Assembly: GCF_900114845.1 (NCBI RefSeq)
Contig: NZ_FOUK01000003.1
Location: 558,001-622,000, forward strand
Length of the DNA stretch: 64,000 nt
Direction of reading: 5' to 3'
Source: Pimelobacter simplex
GTDB lineage: Bacteria > Actinomycetota > Actinomycetes > Propionibacteriales > Nocardioidaceae
Part shown: piece by piece, positions 18,901 through 28,001 of the stretch
Layout of the letters: every line of letters starts with the position of its first letter
Numbering within the stretch: the first letter of the stretch is position 1
The notes under the pieces: model-generated
What the model saw: the letters and a program-made list of their open reading frames with translations, nothing else
Told to the model about the DNA's origin: nothing
The model's database searches: none
Translations under genes and position numbers: made by a program

Positions 18901-20959
18901 CGAGGCTGTCGGCCGTCGCGGCACCGCGCGGGCCACGCCCGTCGTTCTTCGTCGGGTCGTCGATCAGGCGGACGCCGCAGGAGTTGTTGCCGATCTTGTT
19001 GCTCTGCCGGTCGGTGTACCAGGTGCACACCGTGTCGACCGGCGGCTTCTGCAGCGGGCCGGCGGCGACATAGGCCTCACCGGTGGTGTTGAAGTAGTTG
19101 AGGACGTTGAACGTCGCGATCTTGATGTCGCCGTCGGCGCCCAGGACGTCCTGCGGCGCGAGGTTCTGCGCGCGGGTGTCCTCGAAGCTGACGACGTCGG
19201 CGCCGTTGAGCGTCACCGGGCCTCGCGGCTGGAGCTTCCAGGCGTCGTTGCGCCAGTCGAGGACGACCGCGCTGTTGAACGTCACGCCTGCACCCACCCG
19301 CGGCGGCACCGCGCTGGACTGCCCGTTCGCACCCGTCAGGTACGGCACGGGGAGGCCCTTGGTGGTCTGGTTCTGCAGGAAGTTGGTCGTCGCACCGTCG
19401 TCGAGGACGACGGCCCGCTCGGCGTTCTCGTCCTTGACCGCCTGGAGCGCGGCCGGGTCGGTCGCGTCGGCGTACTCGGAGGGCTGCTTGAGCGGCAGGT
19501 CGCCGGTGGCGAGGCCGACCTCGCCGTACTGGTTGGTGGCGTAGACGTTGGAGACGGTCAGTGCGCCGGCCGGCTGGAGCAGCATGCCCTCGAGGGGCTC
19601 GCGCTCGGCGTCCGTCTTGGGGAACGCAACCGCCAGCGGGGTCACCGGCGGGAGCGCGGTCGGGAGCTTCGAGACACCCGTCGCGCCGGGCGAGATCTGG
19701 GTGGCGTTGTAGAACTCGCTCACCCAGCCGGTCACGTCGACGGAGTCACCGACGTCGATGCCGGCGGGGATGTTGGCCATGGTGCTGCCGCCGTACACGA
19801 AGATCGCGTCGGAGGCGTCGGGCGCGGGCCGCGGCGTCGTCCCGGTGCCCCCGGTCTGGATGAACATGCCGTTGAGGCCGCCCGTGCGGTACATCGCCGT
19901 GACGACGCCCTGGGTGCGCACCTTCTGGCCGCTGTCGTTGCCCGTCGCCGGCGCGTAGGGCGAGCGCGCGCCCGTGCCCTGGATGTCGGCGATCGTCTTG
20001 AGCTCGAGCGCCGCCTCGACCGTGATGGAGAACGTCGTCTCGGCGGTCGCCGCCGTCGGCGTGGCCGCGTCGGTCGCCGTGACCGTGACCGACGTCGTGC
20101 CGAGCGCGGTCGGGGTGCCCTCGATCTTGTTGCCGTTCAGCGTCAGGCCGGCCGGGAGCGTGGTGCTGGACCAGGAGTAGGGGCTGACGCCGCCGGTCGC
20201 CGCGAGGGTGATCGGGGCGATCGCGGAGCCCTGGTTGTAGGTCTTGTTGGTGACGTTGGTGACCGCGAGCGGGCTCGGCTGACCACCGGAGCTGTTGGTC
20301 GGGGTCATCGCTGCGCCGATGAGCACAGTGAAGTCGGCCTTGTTGTCGTCCGTGTCCTTGCCGACGCTGTCACGCGAGATGGACGCCGTCGCCGAGGGCG
20401 CCGCGGCCTTGTCGGATCCCTCGAACACGGTCGTGCCCGATCCGAAGCCGACCAGGTCGATCACGCGCGAGTCGAAGACCCAAGGCGCCGCCGGGTTCGT
20501 CTGGGCCGGGATCGAGGTGGCCGTGTCTGCCAGGTAGAGCTGGCCCGCTGTGCCGCTCAGCTGAAGGCCGCATGCAGTCGTGTCAGCGGTCTGCGGGAGC
20601 GGAGCCCCTACGGCCGCGTTGTTGGTCGCGCACTGAACCAGGTAGTGCTTGCCCGCGCCCAGCTGCACCGACGGCAACGCATACGTGTTCGAGGCAGATG
20701 GCACCCCCGTGTTGGCCGAGGCCCGGTACTGCAGGCTCTTGCCGCCGAGCGAGATCGGAGCGTTCGTCGGGTTGTAGAGCTCGACGAAGTCGTAGGTGTA
20801 GGTGGCATTCGCGTTGCCACCGCCTCCGTAGAGCTCGGAGATGACCAGGCCGGTGCCGCCCGGGTTGGCCTGGGCCGGCGAGGTGGTGAGCACGGTCAGG
20901 CCTGAGAAGGCCACGGCCGCGCCAAGAGAACCGAACAACAACTGCTTCACGGAGCGCAT
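12965..20959 (-). CDS. Giant secreted nuclease with two tandem 5'-nucleotidase modules
   Basis: 2,664 residues from ATG 20959, which has GGAAG at proper spacing; ATG 20965 is too close to it. Order: signal peptide ending near SPAQA; lamin-tail-type domain (LVISELYGGGGN); putative Ig domain (~250-330); ExeM/NucH OB-like region; endonuclease/exonuclease/phosphatase core with ATFNVLNYF (~616), LEEIEN, AGDFNSYSG (~878) and SDHNPE (~966). Then 5'-nucleotidase module 1 (VLGTNDFHG ~990; GNHEFDRG ~1070) and module 2 (VLGTNDFHG ~1628; GNHELDQG ~1708), each with metallophosphatase and C-terminal substrate domains (PFANTL...LRLGVS). Three ~90-residue Ig-like repeats (~2298-2570) and a Lys-rich beta-sandwich tail follow. 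No LPxTG. It probably degrades extracellular DNA to nucleosides and phosphate; that coupling is inference. Confidence 0.92.
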   Translation of the reverse strand: MRSVKQLLFGSLGAAVAFSGLTVLTTSPAQANPGGTGLVISELYGGGGNANATYTYDFVELYNPTNAPISLGGKSLQYRASANTGVPSASNTYALPSVQLGAGKHYLVQCATNNAAVGAPLPQTADTTACGLQLSGTAGQLYLADTATSIPAQTNPAAPWVFDSRVIDLVGFGSGTTVFEGSDKAAAPSATASISRDSVGKDTDDNKADFTVLIGAAMTPTNSSGGQPSPLAVTNVTNKTYNQGSAIAPITLAATGGVSPYSWSSTTLPAGLTLNGNKIEGTPTALGTTSVTVTATDAATPTAATAETTFSITVEAALELKTIADIQGTGARSPYAPATGNDSGQKVRTQGVVTAMYRTGGLNGMFIQTGGTGTTPRPAPDASDAIFVYGGSTMANIPAGIDVGDSVDVTGWVSEFYNATQISPGATGVSKLPTALPPVTPLAVAFPKTDAEREPLEGMLLQPAGALTVSNVYATNQYGEVGLATGDLPLKQPSEYADATDPAALQAVKDENAERAVVLDDGATTNFLQNQTTKGLPVPYLTGANGQSSAVPPRVGAGVTFNSAVVLDWRNDAWKLQPRGPVTLNGADVVSFEDTRAQNLAPQDVLGADGDIKIATFNVLNYFNTTGEAYVAAGPLQKPPVDTVCTWYTDRQSNKIGNNSCGVRLIDDPTKNDGRGPRGAATADSLARQEAKLAKTIVDMDADVIGLEEIENSIKLPGETNRDDAVGRLVQLLNNIEGAGTWKYVRSPGSATTAQAIAEQDTIRPAFIYKPAAVTPVGQSEILFGTDEFANAREPLAQAFKRTGAADDDAFGVIVNHFKSKGDNPAGVPPATGDNANNDDTGAFNGDRKRQATRLVQFADDFSAERGIDAIFLAGDFNSYSGEEPIKILKNGGYAPIESDTEGEMSYSHSGLSGSLDHVLGNPAAKALVTGADIWEINANEAISYQYSRYNYNVTDFWQPTLPFATSDHNPEIVGLDLPEPSGATYKEIQVLGTNDFHGRLLPDGGNAAGAGPFATAVEELRAENPNTIFAAAGDLVGASTFESFIQDDNPTIDALNAMGLEVSAAGNHEFDRGYDDFVNRIQNRADWEYIAANVNEPAGQPDKLAETWTKTIDGVKVGFVGAVTEDLPALVNPAGIQGVTVSDVVDATNAAATDLKNDGADLVILLVHEGAPTTSCSSGTDASTTWGNIVQNTSAQVDAIISGHTHLAYNCKYTVPQWVVGGRAVTQRPVVSAGQYGTNLNKLVFKFDTTSGQLAVVTQEIVAAAGVGYAPDPDVQAIVNAAVTHAETAGAVKLGYMEGGFNRARYLPGGNSTENRGGESTLNNQVAEVQRWATDKAGIDTDIAFMNPGGLRADMTGTADGGQRSLSYREAADVQPFANTLVNMKLTGAQLKKVLEQQWQRTAQGGVPSRPFLRLGVSKGFTYTYTETPETVSVPNSPPVQTVKGEITGMWLDGQPIDPATTYSVTVNSFLGGGGDNFWELANGTQKVDTGQVDLQAMVDYMKQFPVGSPLPVDYSQRAVRLTPAADAPDTYRSGDTVKFSVGSWAMSANGDATDTQLQVKLGNDVLGTVDVDNALGNRPYDDYGTAAVSVQLPADVPDGDVTLTVYGPTTKTSVPYVIKVDDVRKIQVLGTNDFHGRLLPTAANREAGAAVLSGAVKKLRTDNPNTIFAAAGDLVGASTFESFIQKDKPTIDALNEAGLDVSAVGNHELDQGYDDLVNRIMADYDATSNPLGGAQWKYLAANLKVKATGDDAVPATWIKTIDGVDVGFVGAVTEDLPTLVSPSGIADLRVDDIVDSVNTEAADLRTQGADVVVMLVHEGSPVTDCTSTQFTDPATTWGNITQNVSSDVDAIVSGHTHLAYNCSFPVADWASEGRAVTQRPVVSSGQYGMNLNQLEFSVDESGKVVGLDTAILPLMTTDPDGSGPLLPTALYPADPAVQAIVDAAVSKADVLGAKELGELGGVFNRAKLSNGNENRGGESALGNLVAEVQRWATEKPESGSAQIAFMNPGGLRQDMGGTVVDQAYLDAHPDSTAQIGDRVLSYKQAAVVQPFANTLMNMKLTGAQIKKVLEQQWQRDGTGKVPTRPFLRLGVSEGFTYTYAEKPVTVQGTATFEGTVTGMWLNGTPIDLGATYSVTVNSFLASGGDNFFELKEGTSRADTGKVDLQAMVDYLAAKAASTPLPLDSSQRAVGIVFPAGAPASYQPGGHVVLDVSSWTMSTAADAKDTEIQVKLGNQQIGTATLDNTIGTAVYDQYGTAHVDVTLPANQPAGATSLTLVGGTTGTEVVVPITVAQGGFVNDTKPAITGTPKVGVELSTTAGTWTPAPTSTAYQWLADGAEITGATTDKLTPTAAQAGKVITVEVTVKADGYADGVAISDPTAAVAKGAFANDAKPAITGTAQAGSELSATAGTWTPTPTSTAYQWLAEGAEITGATADKYTLTGAEVGKEITVRVTVKADGYDDGVAVSDPTAEVDKKSFTTQPTPTISGTVRVGKVLTANAGTWVPTPASLTYEWFANGAPIAGVTGSTLRLKGALAGKRITVQVRATAPDYKDAIVSSAQTVPVAKGAVTMSVKTAPGKIKVKKTKLTVTVSLVNADREPVTGKVKVKVKGLPAKTVTVVNGKAVVKLGKSTSVGRKKVTVTYLGSSALLPQKTVTSVWVVRR

Positions 20960-21047
20960 GGGCATCTTCCGGGTCGTCGAACAACGGCAAGAACTGCCGA
21001 AATCGCACGCCCGAGAAGCCGGCGAGATCGGGGGGAAGAGGCATGAC

Positions 21048-21076
21048 CTTATGCCGACCCACCGACCCGTTGGCAA
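21048..21076 (-). promoter_or_regulatory. Candidate sigma-70-type promoter of the giant nuclease gene
   Basis: Read on the minus strand: TTGCCA at 21076-21071, a 17-base spacer, then CATAAG at 21053-21048 (5/6 and 4/6 matches to the vegetative consensus). This would place the transcript start near 21040 and give a leader of about 80 bases. I looked for phosphate-control (PHO) boxes in the rest of the gap (20960-21161) and saw none that are convincing. Confidence 0.4.
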
Positions 21077-21161
21077 GCAACTGGGAAAAACTCCTGCAAC
21101 GAATCGGTGAAGATTCGGCTCCCCGCGCTCCCGGGGACCGCACAGACGCGTGCGGAGGGAG

Positions 21162-21812
21162 TCAGGCCGCGGACGACTTGCTGCCGCCGCGGAGGGTGTC
21201 CCGCTGGCGCCAGACGTCGCGGAAGAACTCGTAGCCGGACCAGAGGGTCAGCACGAAGGCGACGAGCAGCAGTGCGATCGCGACGCCGTAGGTCACCTCG
21301 CCGGGGACGTCGAGCCAGCCGTCGACCTCGAGGAGGGGCAGGCTGAGCAGGCCGAGGGCGAGGGCCTGGGCGACGGTCTTCCACTTGCCGCTCTGGGCGG
21401 CGGCGATGACCACGGACTTGAGCACCGAGAGGCGGAGCAGGGTCACTGCCCACTCGCGGACCAGGACGACGACGGTGATCGTCCACATCCACCAGGTGTC
21501 CATGATGATCGAGAGGCCGATGAAGGCCATGCCGGTGATCGCCTTGTCGGCGATGGGGTCGGCGATCTTGCCGAAGTCGGTGACCAGGTTGCGGGCGCGG
21601 GCGATGTCGCCGTCGACCTTGTCGGTGACCATGGCGACGAAGAAGATGCCCCAGGCGACGGTCCGCCAGGTCACCGAGTCGCCGCCGTCGTGCAGGAGCA
21701 CCCAGCCGTAGACGGGGACGAGCAGGATCCGCAGCGTGGTGAGCGCGTTGGGCAGGTTGAAGTTGCTCGGCTTCGCGGCGGCAGGGGTCTGGCCCGTGCT
21801 GGTCCCGGTCAT
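21162..21812 (-). CDS. pgsA: CDP-diacylglycerol-glycerol-3-phosphate 3-phosphatidyltransferase
   Basis: 216-residue membrane enzyme of phosphatidylglycerol synthesis. The CDP-alcohol phosphotransferase motif is intact: VDGDIARA...[10 protein letters not shown], matching DGxxAR(x8)GxxxDxxxD, near residues 66-90. Five or so TM segments are visible. Start ATG 21812 overlaps the rimO stop by ATGA, so it is translated with rimO. The rimO-pgsA-cinA-clgR order is common in actinobacteria. A weak hairpin (TCCCCG/CGGGGA, ~21116-21140) follows the stop, but I would not call it a terminator. Confidence 0.92.
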   Translation of the reverse strand: MTGTSTGQTPAAAKPSNFNLPNALTTLRILLVPVYGWVLLHDGGDSVTWRTVAWGIFFVAMVTDKVDGDIARARNLVTDFGKIADPIADKAITGMAFIGLSIIMDTWWMWTITVVVLVREWAVTLLRLSVLKSVVIAAAQSGKWKTVAQALALGLLSLPLLEVDGWLDVPGEVTYGVAIALLLVAFVLTLWSGYEFFRDVWRQRDTLRGGSKSSAA

Positions 21813-23254
21813 CGCTGCTCTCCTGCCGGCTCGGCGATCAGGTCGACGCCGTCGGAGGCGACGACGACGGCGCGGACGAGGTCGCCCACCCGGGCGCCGG
21901 GGACGCCGAGCACGCGCGTCGTCCCGTCGACCTCGGGGCCCTGGAGCGCGGCCCGGCCCTCGACGGTGCCGTCGCCGGTCTGGTCGGGGTCGACCTCCTC
22001 GACGAGCACCTCGACGGTGCTGCCGATCCGCTCCTCGGCGCGCTGGGCGGTGAGCTCGCCGACCAGGTCGGTGACGTGCTGGACCCGGGCGCGGATCTCG
22101 TCGTCGTCGAGCTTGCCGGGGAGCTTCTCGGCCTCGGTGCCGTCCTCGTCGGAGTACCCGAAGACGCCGGTGACGTCCATCTGGGCGGCGACGAGGAAGT
22201 CGCACAGGGTCTGGAACTCCTCGTCGGTCTCGCCGGGGAAGCCGACGATCACGTTGGAGCGGACGCCGGCCTCGGGCGCGAGCTCGCGCACCTGGGCGAG
22301 CAGGCCGAGGAAGCTCTCGGGGTCGCCGAAGCGGCGCATCCGGCGCAGCACGGTCGCGCTCGCGTGCTGGAACGACAGGTCGAAGTACGGCGCCACGCCG
22401 GGCGTCGTCGCGATCGCGCGGACCAGGCCCGGCCGGGTCTCGGCGGGCTGCAGGTACGAGACCCGCACCCGCTCGATGCCGTCGACGGCGGCCAGCTCGG
22501 GCAGCAGCGTCTCGAGCAGGCCGAGGTCGCCGAGGTCCTTGCCGTAGGAGGTCGAGTTCTCCGAGACCAGGAACAGCTCCTTGACGCCCTGCTCGGCCAG
22601 CCACACCGCCTCCTGCAGCACGTCGGAGGGCCGGCGGCTGACGAAGGAGCCGCGGAACATCGGGATCGCGCAGAACGTGCAGCGCCGGTCGCAGCCGCTG
22701 GCGAGCTTGAGCGGCGCCATCGGCCCACCGTCGAGCCGGCGCCGGATGGCGGAGCGGCCGGGGATCGCGATGTCGACGTCGGCCGGCGTGAAGGACTCGA
22801 CGGCGGCCTGCCGCTCGGCGGGGCTGATCGGCAGCAGCAGCCGTCGGTCGCGCGGGGTGTGCGGGTGCGGCTTCTCCCCCGCCAGGATCGACCGGAGCCG
22901 CCCGGAGATGTCCTGGTAGTCGTCGAAGCCGAGCACCGCGTCGGCCTCGGGCAGCGAGTCGGCCAGCTCCTCGCCGTACCGCTCGGCCAGGCAGCCCACC
23001 GCGACGACCGCCTGCGGCCGGCCGGACTCCTTGAGGTCGGCCGCCGCGAGCAGCGTGTCGATCGAGTCCTTCTTGGCGGCGTCGACGAAGCCGCAGGTGT
23101 TGACCACCACGGTGTCGGCGTCCTCGGGGTCGTCGACGAGCGTGAAGCCGTCGGCGGCGAGACGACCCGCCAGCTCTTCGGAGTCGACGTCGTTGCGGGC
23201 GCACCCGAGCGTGAGCAGGGCAACCGAGACGGGAGTGGCAGGCGTGCTGGTCAT
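21809..23254 (-). CDS. rimO: Ribosomal protein S12 methylthiotransferase RimO
   Basis: 481 residues from ATG 23254 ([21 protein letters not shown]). The MTTase N-domain carries three cluster Cys in [15 protein letters not shown] and [10 protein letters not shown]. The radical SAM core has the CxxxCxxC motif ([10 protein letters not shown]), followed by the C-terminal TRAM domain. It adds methylthio to the conserved Asp of S12 using two iron-sulfur clusters and S-adenosylmethionine. RimO rather than MiaB is indicated by [18 protein letters not shown] and [10 protein letters not shown]. Translationally coupled to pgsA. Confidence 0.93.
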   Translation of the reverse strand: MTSTPATPVSVALLTLGCARNDVDSEELAGRLAADGFTLVDDPEDADTVVVNTCGFVDAAKKDSIDTLLAAADLKESGRPQAVVAVGCLAERYGEELADSLPEADAVLGFDDYQDISGRLRSILAGEKPHPHTPRDRRLLLPISPAERQAAVESFTPADVDIAIPGRSAIRRRLDGGPMAPLKLASGCDRRCTFCAIPMFRGSFVSRRPSDVLQEAVWLAEQGVKELFLVSENSTSYGKDLGDLGLLETLLPELAAVDGIERVRVSYLQPAETRPGLVRAIATTPGVAPYFDLSFQHASATVLRRMRRFGDPESFLGLLAQVRELAPEAGVRSNVIVGFPGETDEEFQTLCDFLVAAQMDVTGVFGYSDEDGTEAEKLPGKLDDDEIRARVQHVTDLVGELTAQRAEERIGSTVEVLVEEVDPDQTGDGTVEGRAALQGPEVDGTTRVLGVPGARVGDLVRAVVVASDGVDLIAEPAGEQR

Positions 23255-23327
23255 GTCCGGTCGAGGATACCGGCGAAAGCACCCGCGCCCGGCATCCACC
23301 GAACCCGGCTCCGTGCGCAGAACGACA

Positions 23328-23373
23328 CCGCCCCGCTGACCACCGCCCGGGAAGGGCGGGACCAGCGGGGCGG
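23328..23373 (-). terminator. GC-rich hairpin after the RodZ-like gene
   Basis: An 11-bp perfect stem, 23328-23338 (CCGCCCCGCTG) with 23363-23373, encloses a second stem CCGCCC/GGGCGG. It lies in the 153-bp gap between the RodZ-like gene and rimO, so it may separate their transcripts. No T-run follows, as is common at high G+C. Confidence 0.65.
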
Positions 23374-23407
23374 CGCGGGCGGTGCGGAAGGTGGTTTCGG
23401 GGCTCGC

Positions 23408-25096
23408 TCAGCGGGCGACGAGCGTCTTGGAGACCTCGGCACCGGTCTCGCCGAGCGCCTGCTGCTTCTTGCCGGCCAGGGCGTAGGTGACCGAGCCGTC
23501 GGAGGACCAGATCCGCACCGGCGGGACCACCTTGAGCGAGGTGGACTGGCCGAACGCGAGGTTGCCGTCGAAGACGATCTCCCCCGCGGCGTCGCGGATC
23601 ACGAGCTGCGCGCCACCGCCGGCGGCGGTCAGGCTCAGCTTGACCGGGTCCCCCTTGGCCGCGGCCGTCTTGGAGACGCCGCCGCTCTGGTTGAGGACCG
23701 GCGTGGACGAGACCGGCTCCGGGCCGTCCATCGCCAGCTTGGCGACCGACCAGATGAGCACGGCCCCCATCACGGCGGCGATGAGCACCGACCAGTTGCG
23801 CCCGCCGCGGGTGCTGCGGATCGAGCCGCCGGCGCCCGTCGCGAGCTCGGCCTCGAAGACCCGGCGCGGGTCGACCGGCGCGTGGGCGTAGCTCGCGTCG
23901 TACGAGGCGAGGAGGGGGCCGGCGTCGATGCCCAGGACCCGGGCCAGCGTGCGCAGGTGACCGCGGGCGTAGAAGTCCCCGCCGCAGGGCGCGAAGTCGT
24001 CGACCTCGATCGCCTCGATGACGTGGGGCCGGATCCGGGTCCGCTCCGAGAGCTGGTCGATGGTCAGCCGGAGCCGGTCGCGCGCGGCGGTCAGCTCGGG
24101 GCCGATCACCGGCTCGGCCGCGGGGCGGACGGCCAGGTCGTCGAGGACGACGGTGACCGGGTCGACGTCGTCCGCGGGAGCCACCGGCGTGACCGGGGCC
24201 GCCGCGGGCGCCTCGGGCAGATACGGGCGGTCGAGGGCGACCCGGGCCGGGAGCACCGTGGGGCGCTCCGGCTCGACGGCCGCGATCTCGCCGGTGTCCT
24301 CGTCGTCGGCGGCGTCGAGCGGGATCTCACCGGTCTCCTCGGCGTCGGCCTCGGCGTCGGCCTCGGCGTCGGCCTCGGTGTCGGCCTGGGCGTGGCCGGC
24401 GAGACCGGCGGCGACCCGGGCGGAGATCCCGTGCCGCTCCTCGGGGACGGCGGGCACGTCGTCCTCGGCGTAGAGGTCGCTCAGCTTCGGCACCGCGGCG
24501 GAGCCGGAGCGGTTCGCGGCCGGGCTGTCGTCGGGCAGGCCCGGAACGACCTCGGTGACGTCGGCGCGACCGTCGGCCAGCTCGGCGAGGACGTCGCTCA
24601 GCGTCGCGGACTCCGCGCCGACCAGGCGGGTGGCCAGCGTGAGCGGGACGACGAGCTGCTGGTCGTCGTACCCGTCGACGAGGAGGTGGCCGTCGCGCAG
24701 GAGGCCACGGCGGGGCAGGTGCTCGAGGCAGTCGACGTCGGCCCAAGCGATCCCGCGCCACTGCGCGCCCTGGCGCAGCCGGACGCCGTGCGCGTCGGCG
24801 ACCAGGAGCGGCGCGCGGCCGTCGGCGATCGAGGCGGCGTGGGCGACGGCGACCAGGGCGAGGACGCCGAAGGCCAGCCAGTCGAGGGCGGTGCCGCCGG
24901 TGAACGCCCGGGCCGCGAAGGCCACGGTGAGCAGGCCGGCGAAGCCCGCGACCGCGGCGGACAGGCCGACGTTGCGGCGCACCTCGACCCGCAGGTCGGA
25001 GCCGATCGGCTCGGTGGGCTCGACGTGCTCGGTGGGCTCGACGTGCTCGGCGTGCTCGGCGTCCGGGCCGTCGGGCTGGGTCGGGAACTCGGTCAT
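23408..25096 (-). CDS. RodZ-like HTH membrane protein with N-terminal extension
   Basis: 562 residues. The N-terminal part has acidic repeats (EHAEHVEPTEHVEPTEP), two TM segments (~40-90) and a PH-like beta region (VADAHGVRLRQGAQWRGIAW). A long acidic linker with EADAEADAEADAE follows. A Cro/RodZ-type HTH_25 domain lies at ~330-400 (RLRLTIDQLSERTRIRPHVI, FYARGHLRTLARVLGI), then one TM (~435-455) and a C-terminal beta domain like DUF4115. RodZ links MreB to the envelope in rods; here the HTH sits far from the N-terminus, unlike usual RodZ. An alternative GTG at 25105 would overlap the ftsK stop by GTGA, implying coupling. The role is inference. Confidence 0.8.
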   Translation of the reverse strand: MTEFPTQPDGPDAEHAEHVEPTEHVEPTEPIGSDLRVEVRRNVGLSAAVAGFAGLLTVAFAARAFTGGTALDWLAFGVLALVAVAHAASIADGRAPLLVADAHGVRLRQGAQWRGIAWADVDCLEHLPRRGLLRDGHLLVDGYDDQQLVVPLTLATRLVGAESATLSDVLAELADGRADVTEVVPGLPDDSPAANRSGSAAVPKLSDLYAEDDVPAVPEERHGISARVAAGLAGHAQADTEADAEADAEADAEETGEIPLDAADDEDTGEIAAVEPERPTVLPARVALDRPYLPEAPAAAPVTPVAPADDVDPVTVVLDDLAVRPAAEPVIGPELTAARDRLRLTIDQLSERTRIRPHVIEAIEVDDFAPCGGDFYARGHLRTLARVLGIDAGPLLASYDASYAHAPVDPRRVFEAELATGAGGSIRSTRGGRNWSVLIAAVMGAVLIWSVAKLAMDGPEPVSSTPVLNQSGGVSKTAAAKGDPVKLSLTAAGGGAQLVIRDAAGEIVFDGNLAFGQSTSLKVVPPVRIWSSDGSVTYALAGKKQQALGETGAEVSKTLVAR

Positions 25097-25101
25097 CTGG
25101 G

Positions 25102-27729
25102 TCACGCCTCCCCCTGGATGGTCATGATCACGGCGTCGATCTCGTCGGGCTTGACCAGGACGTCGCGGGCCTTGGAGCCCTCGCTCGGTCCGACCACGCC
25201 CCGGCTCTCGAGGATGTCCATCAGCCGGCCGGCCTTGGCGAAGCCGACGCGGAGCTTGCGCTGCAGCATCGACGTCGAGCCGAACTGCGTGGAGACGACG
25301 AGCTCGATCGCCTGGACCACGAGGTCCATGTCGTCGCCGATGTCGTCGTCGAGCACCTTGCTGGACGCGGCCGGTGCGGTGACGTCCTCGCGGTAGCTGG
25401 GCTCGAGCTGGCCCTTGCAGTGCTTGACGACCTGCTGGATCTCGGACTCGCTGACCCAGGAGCCCTGCACGCGGATGGGCTTGGAGGCGCCCATCGGCAG
25501 GAACAGGCCGTCGCCCTGGCCGACCAGCTTCTCGGCACCCGGGGTGTCGAGGATGACGCGGCTGTCGGCGAGGCTGGACGTCGCGAACGCCAGCCGGGAC
25601 GGGACGTTCGCCTTGATCAGGCCGGTCACGACGTCGACCGAGGGGCGCTGCGTGGCGAGCACCAGGTGGATGCCGGCGGCCCGGGCGAGCTGGGTGATCC
25701 GGACGATCGAGCCCTCGACATCGCGCGGGGCGACCATCATCAGGTCGGCGAGCTCGTCGACGATCACCAGCAGGTACGGGTACGGCGTGAGCACGCGCTC
25801 GCTGCCCGGCGGCACCTCGACCTTGCCCTCGCGCACGGCCTTGTTGAAGTCGTTGATGTGCCGGAAGCCGAAGTTGGCGAGGTCGTCGTACCGCATGTCC
25901 ATCTCGCGGCAGACCCACTCGAGCGCCTCGGCGGCCTTCTTGGGGTTGGTGATGATCGGCGTGATCAGGTGCGGCACGCCCTCGTAGGCGTTGAGCTCGA
26001 CCCGCTTGGGGTCGACCATGATCATCCGCACCTCGTCGGGCGTGGAGCGCATGAGCACCGAGGTGATCATCGAGTTGATGAAGGACGACTTTCCGGAGCC
26101 GGTGGCGCCGGCGACCAGCAGGTGCGGCATCTTCGCGAGGTTCGCGACGACGAAGCCGCCCTCGACGTCCTTGCCCAGGCCGGAGATCAGCGGGTGGTGG
26201 TCGTTGCGCGCGACGTTGGAGCGCAGCACGTCGCCGAGGGAGACGATCTCCTTGTCGGAGTTGGGGATCTCGACACCGACCGCGGACTTGCCGGGGATCG
26301 GGCTGAGGATCCGCACGTCCTCCGAGCCGACGGCGTAGGAGATGTTGCGCTGGACGCCGAGGATCTTCTCGACCTTGACGCCGGTGCCGAGCTCGATCTC
26401 GTAGCGGGTGACCGTCGGGCCGCGGGTGTAGCCGGTGACCTGGGCGTCGACGTTGAACTCGTCGAGCACCGTCTGCAGCCGGTCGACCACGTCGTCGCTG
26501 GCCTTGGAGCGCGCCCGGTGCGGGTCGCCCGGCTTGAGCGCGGAGGCGTCGGGGAGCGTGTAGACGATGTCGCCGGACAGCGCGAGCTGCTCGACGCGCT
26601 GGGGCAGGTCGGCGTGCGGCGGCGGCTCGAGGTCGGCCGGGTCGTCGTCGGCGGCGGGGGTGGACCGGGCCAGCCGGCGCGCGATGAGGGCGTTGGAGCC
26701 CGCCTCGGGGTCGATCGGCTCGGGCTCGTCGTCGGTGAGCGGCAGGTCGATGGGCTCGAGCAGCTCCATCGACTCCTCGGCCGGGTCGGGCTCCTCGCTC
26801 TTCTTGCGGCGCCTCTTCTTCGGCTCGGCCAGCACCGGCGAGTCGTACGCCGGGTCGCCCATCCGCTCGAAGGTGTCGTCGAGGCGCATCGCCTGGGTCT
26901 GGTCGCCGTCGTCGTCGCCGTGGTGGCGCCCGAGCAGGACGTCGCCGAGGTCGCGCAGCCGGTCCGGGACGCGGTAGAGCGGCGTCGCGGTGATCACCAG
27001 GACGCCGAAGAACGCGAGCAGCGCCAGCAGCGGGACGACGACGCCCGGCGAGCGGAGCAGGTCGAGCAGCAGCGCCGAGACGACGTACCCGACCGCGCCG
27101 CCGCCGTCGCGCAGCGGCAGGGTGTCGCCCTGGACGGGCTCCGGGCTGCCGTTGGCGATGTGCACGATGCCGAGCAGGCCGAACGAGAGCGCCGTCCAGC
27201 CGACGACCTGGCGGCCGGCCGGCCCGTTGCCGGCCGGGTCGCGCATGATCCGCCAGCCGGCCAGCAGCACGATCAGCGGCACCAGCCACCCGACCTTGCC
27301 CACCGACCCGGACACGGCGGCCCGCGTGAAGTTCATGACCCCGCCGGGCAGCTCGAACCACACCGCAGCGGCGATGACGATCGAGACGGCGACCAGCAGC
27401 AGGCCGAAGCCGTCGCGGCGCTGCTCGGGCTCGATGTCGCGCGCGCCGTGCCCGACGCCGCGGGCGACCGCGCCGATCCCGTGCGCGAACGCGAGCCAGA
27501 GCGCCACCACCCCACGACCGAGCGCCGTGAACAGCCGCACGACCGGGCCGGGACCGCTGCGCACGGCGCGCGGAGCCGGCCGCCGGGCCGAAGCGGACTT
27601 CTTCGCGGCGGGCTTCTTCTTGGTGGTCGTACTCCGGGAACGCGAGCTGGCTGTCTTCTTCGCGCCCGAGCGGGAGGAAGAGGTGGTCCTGCTGCGCGAC
27701 GCCGGCGGGGAAGACGTACGGGTCGCCAT
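25102..27729 (-). CDS. ftsK: DNA translocase FtsK/SpoIIIE
   Basis: 875 residues from ATG 27729 ([14 protein letters not shown]). A Ser/Arg/Lys-rich basic N-tail precedes four to five TM segments (~85-240). An acidic linker leads to the motor: Walker [13 protein letters not shown] (~540), Walker [14 protein letters not shown] (~653) and [15 protein letters not shown]. The C-terminal gamma winged-helix domain that reads KOPS sites is present ([18 protein letters not shown]...[12 protein letters not shown]). It pumps chromosome termini through the septum and activates XerCD. The gene is usually next to rnj; here an M4 protease and another gene lie between. Confidence 0.95.
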   Translation of the reverse strand: MATRTSSPPASRSRTTSSSRSGAKKTASSRSRSTTTKKKPAAKKSASARRPAPRAVRSGPGPVVRLFTALGRGVVALWLAFAHGIGAVARGVGHGARDIEPEQRRDGFGLLLVAVSIVIAAAVWFELPGGVMNFTRAAVSGSVGKVGWLVPLIVLLAGWRIMRDPAGNGPAGRQVVGWTALSFGLLGIVHIANGSPEPVQGDTLPLRDGGGAVGYVVSALLLDLLRSPGVVVPLLALLAFFGVLVITATPLYRVPDRLRDLGDVLLGRHHGDDDGDQTQAMRLDDTFERMGDPAYDSPVLAEPKKRRRKKSEEPDPAEESMELLEPIDLPLTDDEPEPIDPEAGSNALIARRLARSTPAADDDPADLEPPPHADLPQRVEQLALSGDIVYTLPDASALKPGDPHRARSKASDDVVDRLQTVLDEFNVDAQVTGYTRGPTVTRYEIELGTGVKVEKILGVQRNISYAVGSEDVRILSPIPGKSAVGVEIPNSDKEIVSLGDVLRSNVARNDHHPLISGLGKDVEGGFVVANLAKMPHLLVAGATGSGKSSFINSMITSVLMRSTPDEVRMIMVDPKRVELNAYEGVPHLITPIITNPKKAAEALEWVCREMDMRYDDLANFGFRHINDFNKAVREGKVEVPPGSERVLTPYPYLLVIVDELADLMMVAPRDVEGSIVRITQLARAAGIHLVLATQRPSVDVVTGLIKANVPSRLAFATSSLADSRVILDTPGAEKLVGQGDGLFLPMGASKPIRVQGSWVSESEIQQVVKHCKGQLEPSYREDVTAPAASSKVLDDDIGDDMDLVVQAIELVVSTQFGSTSMLQRKLRVGFAKAGRLMDILESRGVVGPSEGSKARDVLVKPDEIDAVIMTIQGEA

Positions 27730-28001
27730 GACACCAAACCTAGGCGATCGTCCCACCCGTCCCAGGGACAACACGCGGGAGCGGGCTCCCCCGCTCGCGG
27801 TGGTCCCACCAGCACCACCCGTCTCCCGCGTCACACCTGGAACCCGGGACGATCTCCTGCGCCTCGACAAAGAAGGCGGATGCCTTCCGCAGAACCCCTG
27901 GACCTGCCGTATTCCTGCGCCCTAAGGTGCCGAGGACGTGTCCGGAGCGGGCGACACTCGGCCCCCGCCGACGACACGACTCACCCCCGAGGAGACATTT
28001 C

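Noticed and set aside
12884..20905. Very long open frame (2,673 codons) antisense to the nuclease gene
   Set aside because: It is a high-G+C shadow: Arg/Val/Asp/Gly-dominated composition without motifs, while the opposite strand has clear domains and a signal peptide.
21077..21161. PHO box upstream of the giant nuclease
   Set aside because: One partial TTCACC-like unit is present but no second direct repeat at 11-bp spacing.
24320..24390. Short tandem repeat in the RodZ-like gene as a possible CRISPR or mobile repeat
   Set aside because: It is an in-frame GCCTCGGCGTCG-type repeat encoding an Ala/Asp/Glu linker, with no spacers.
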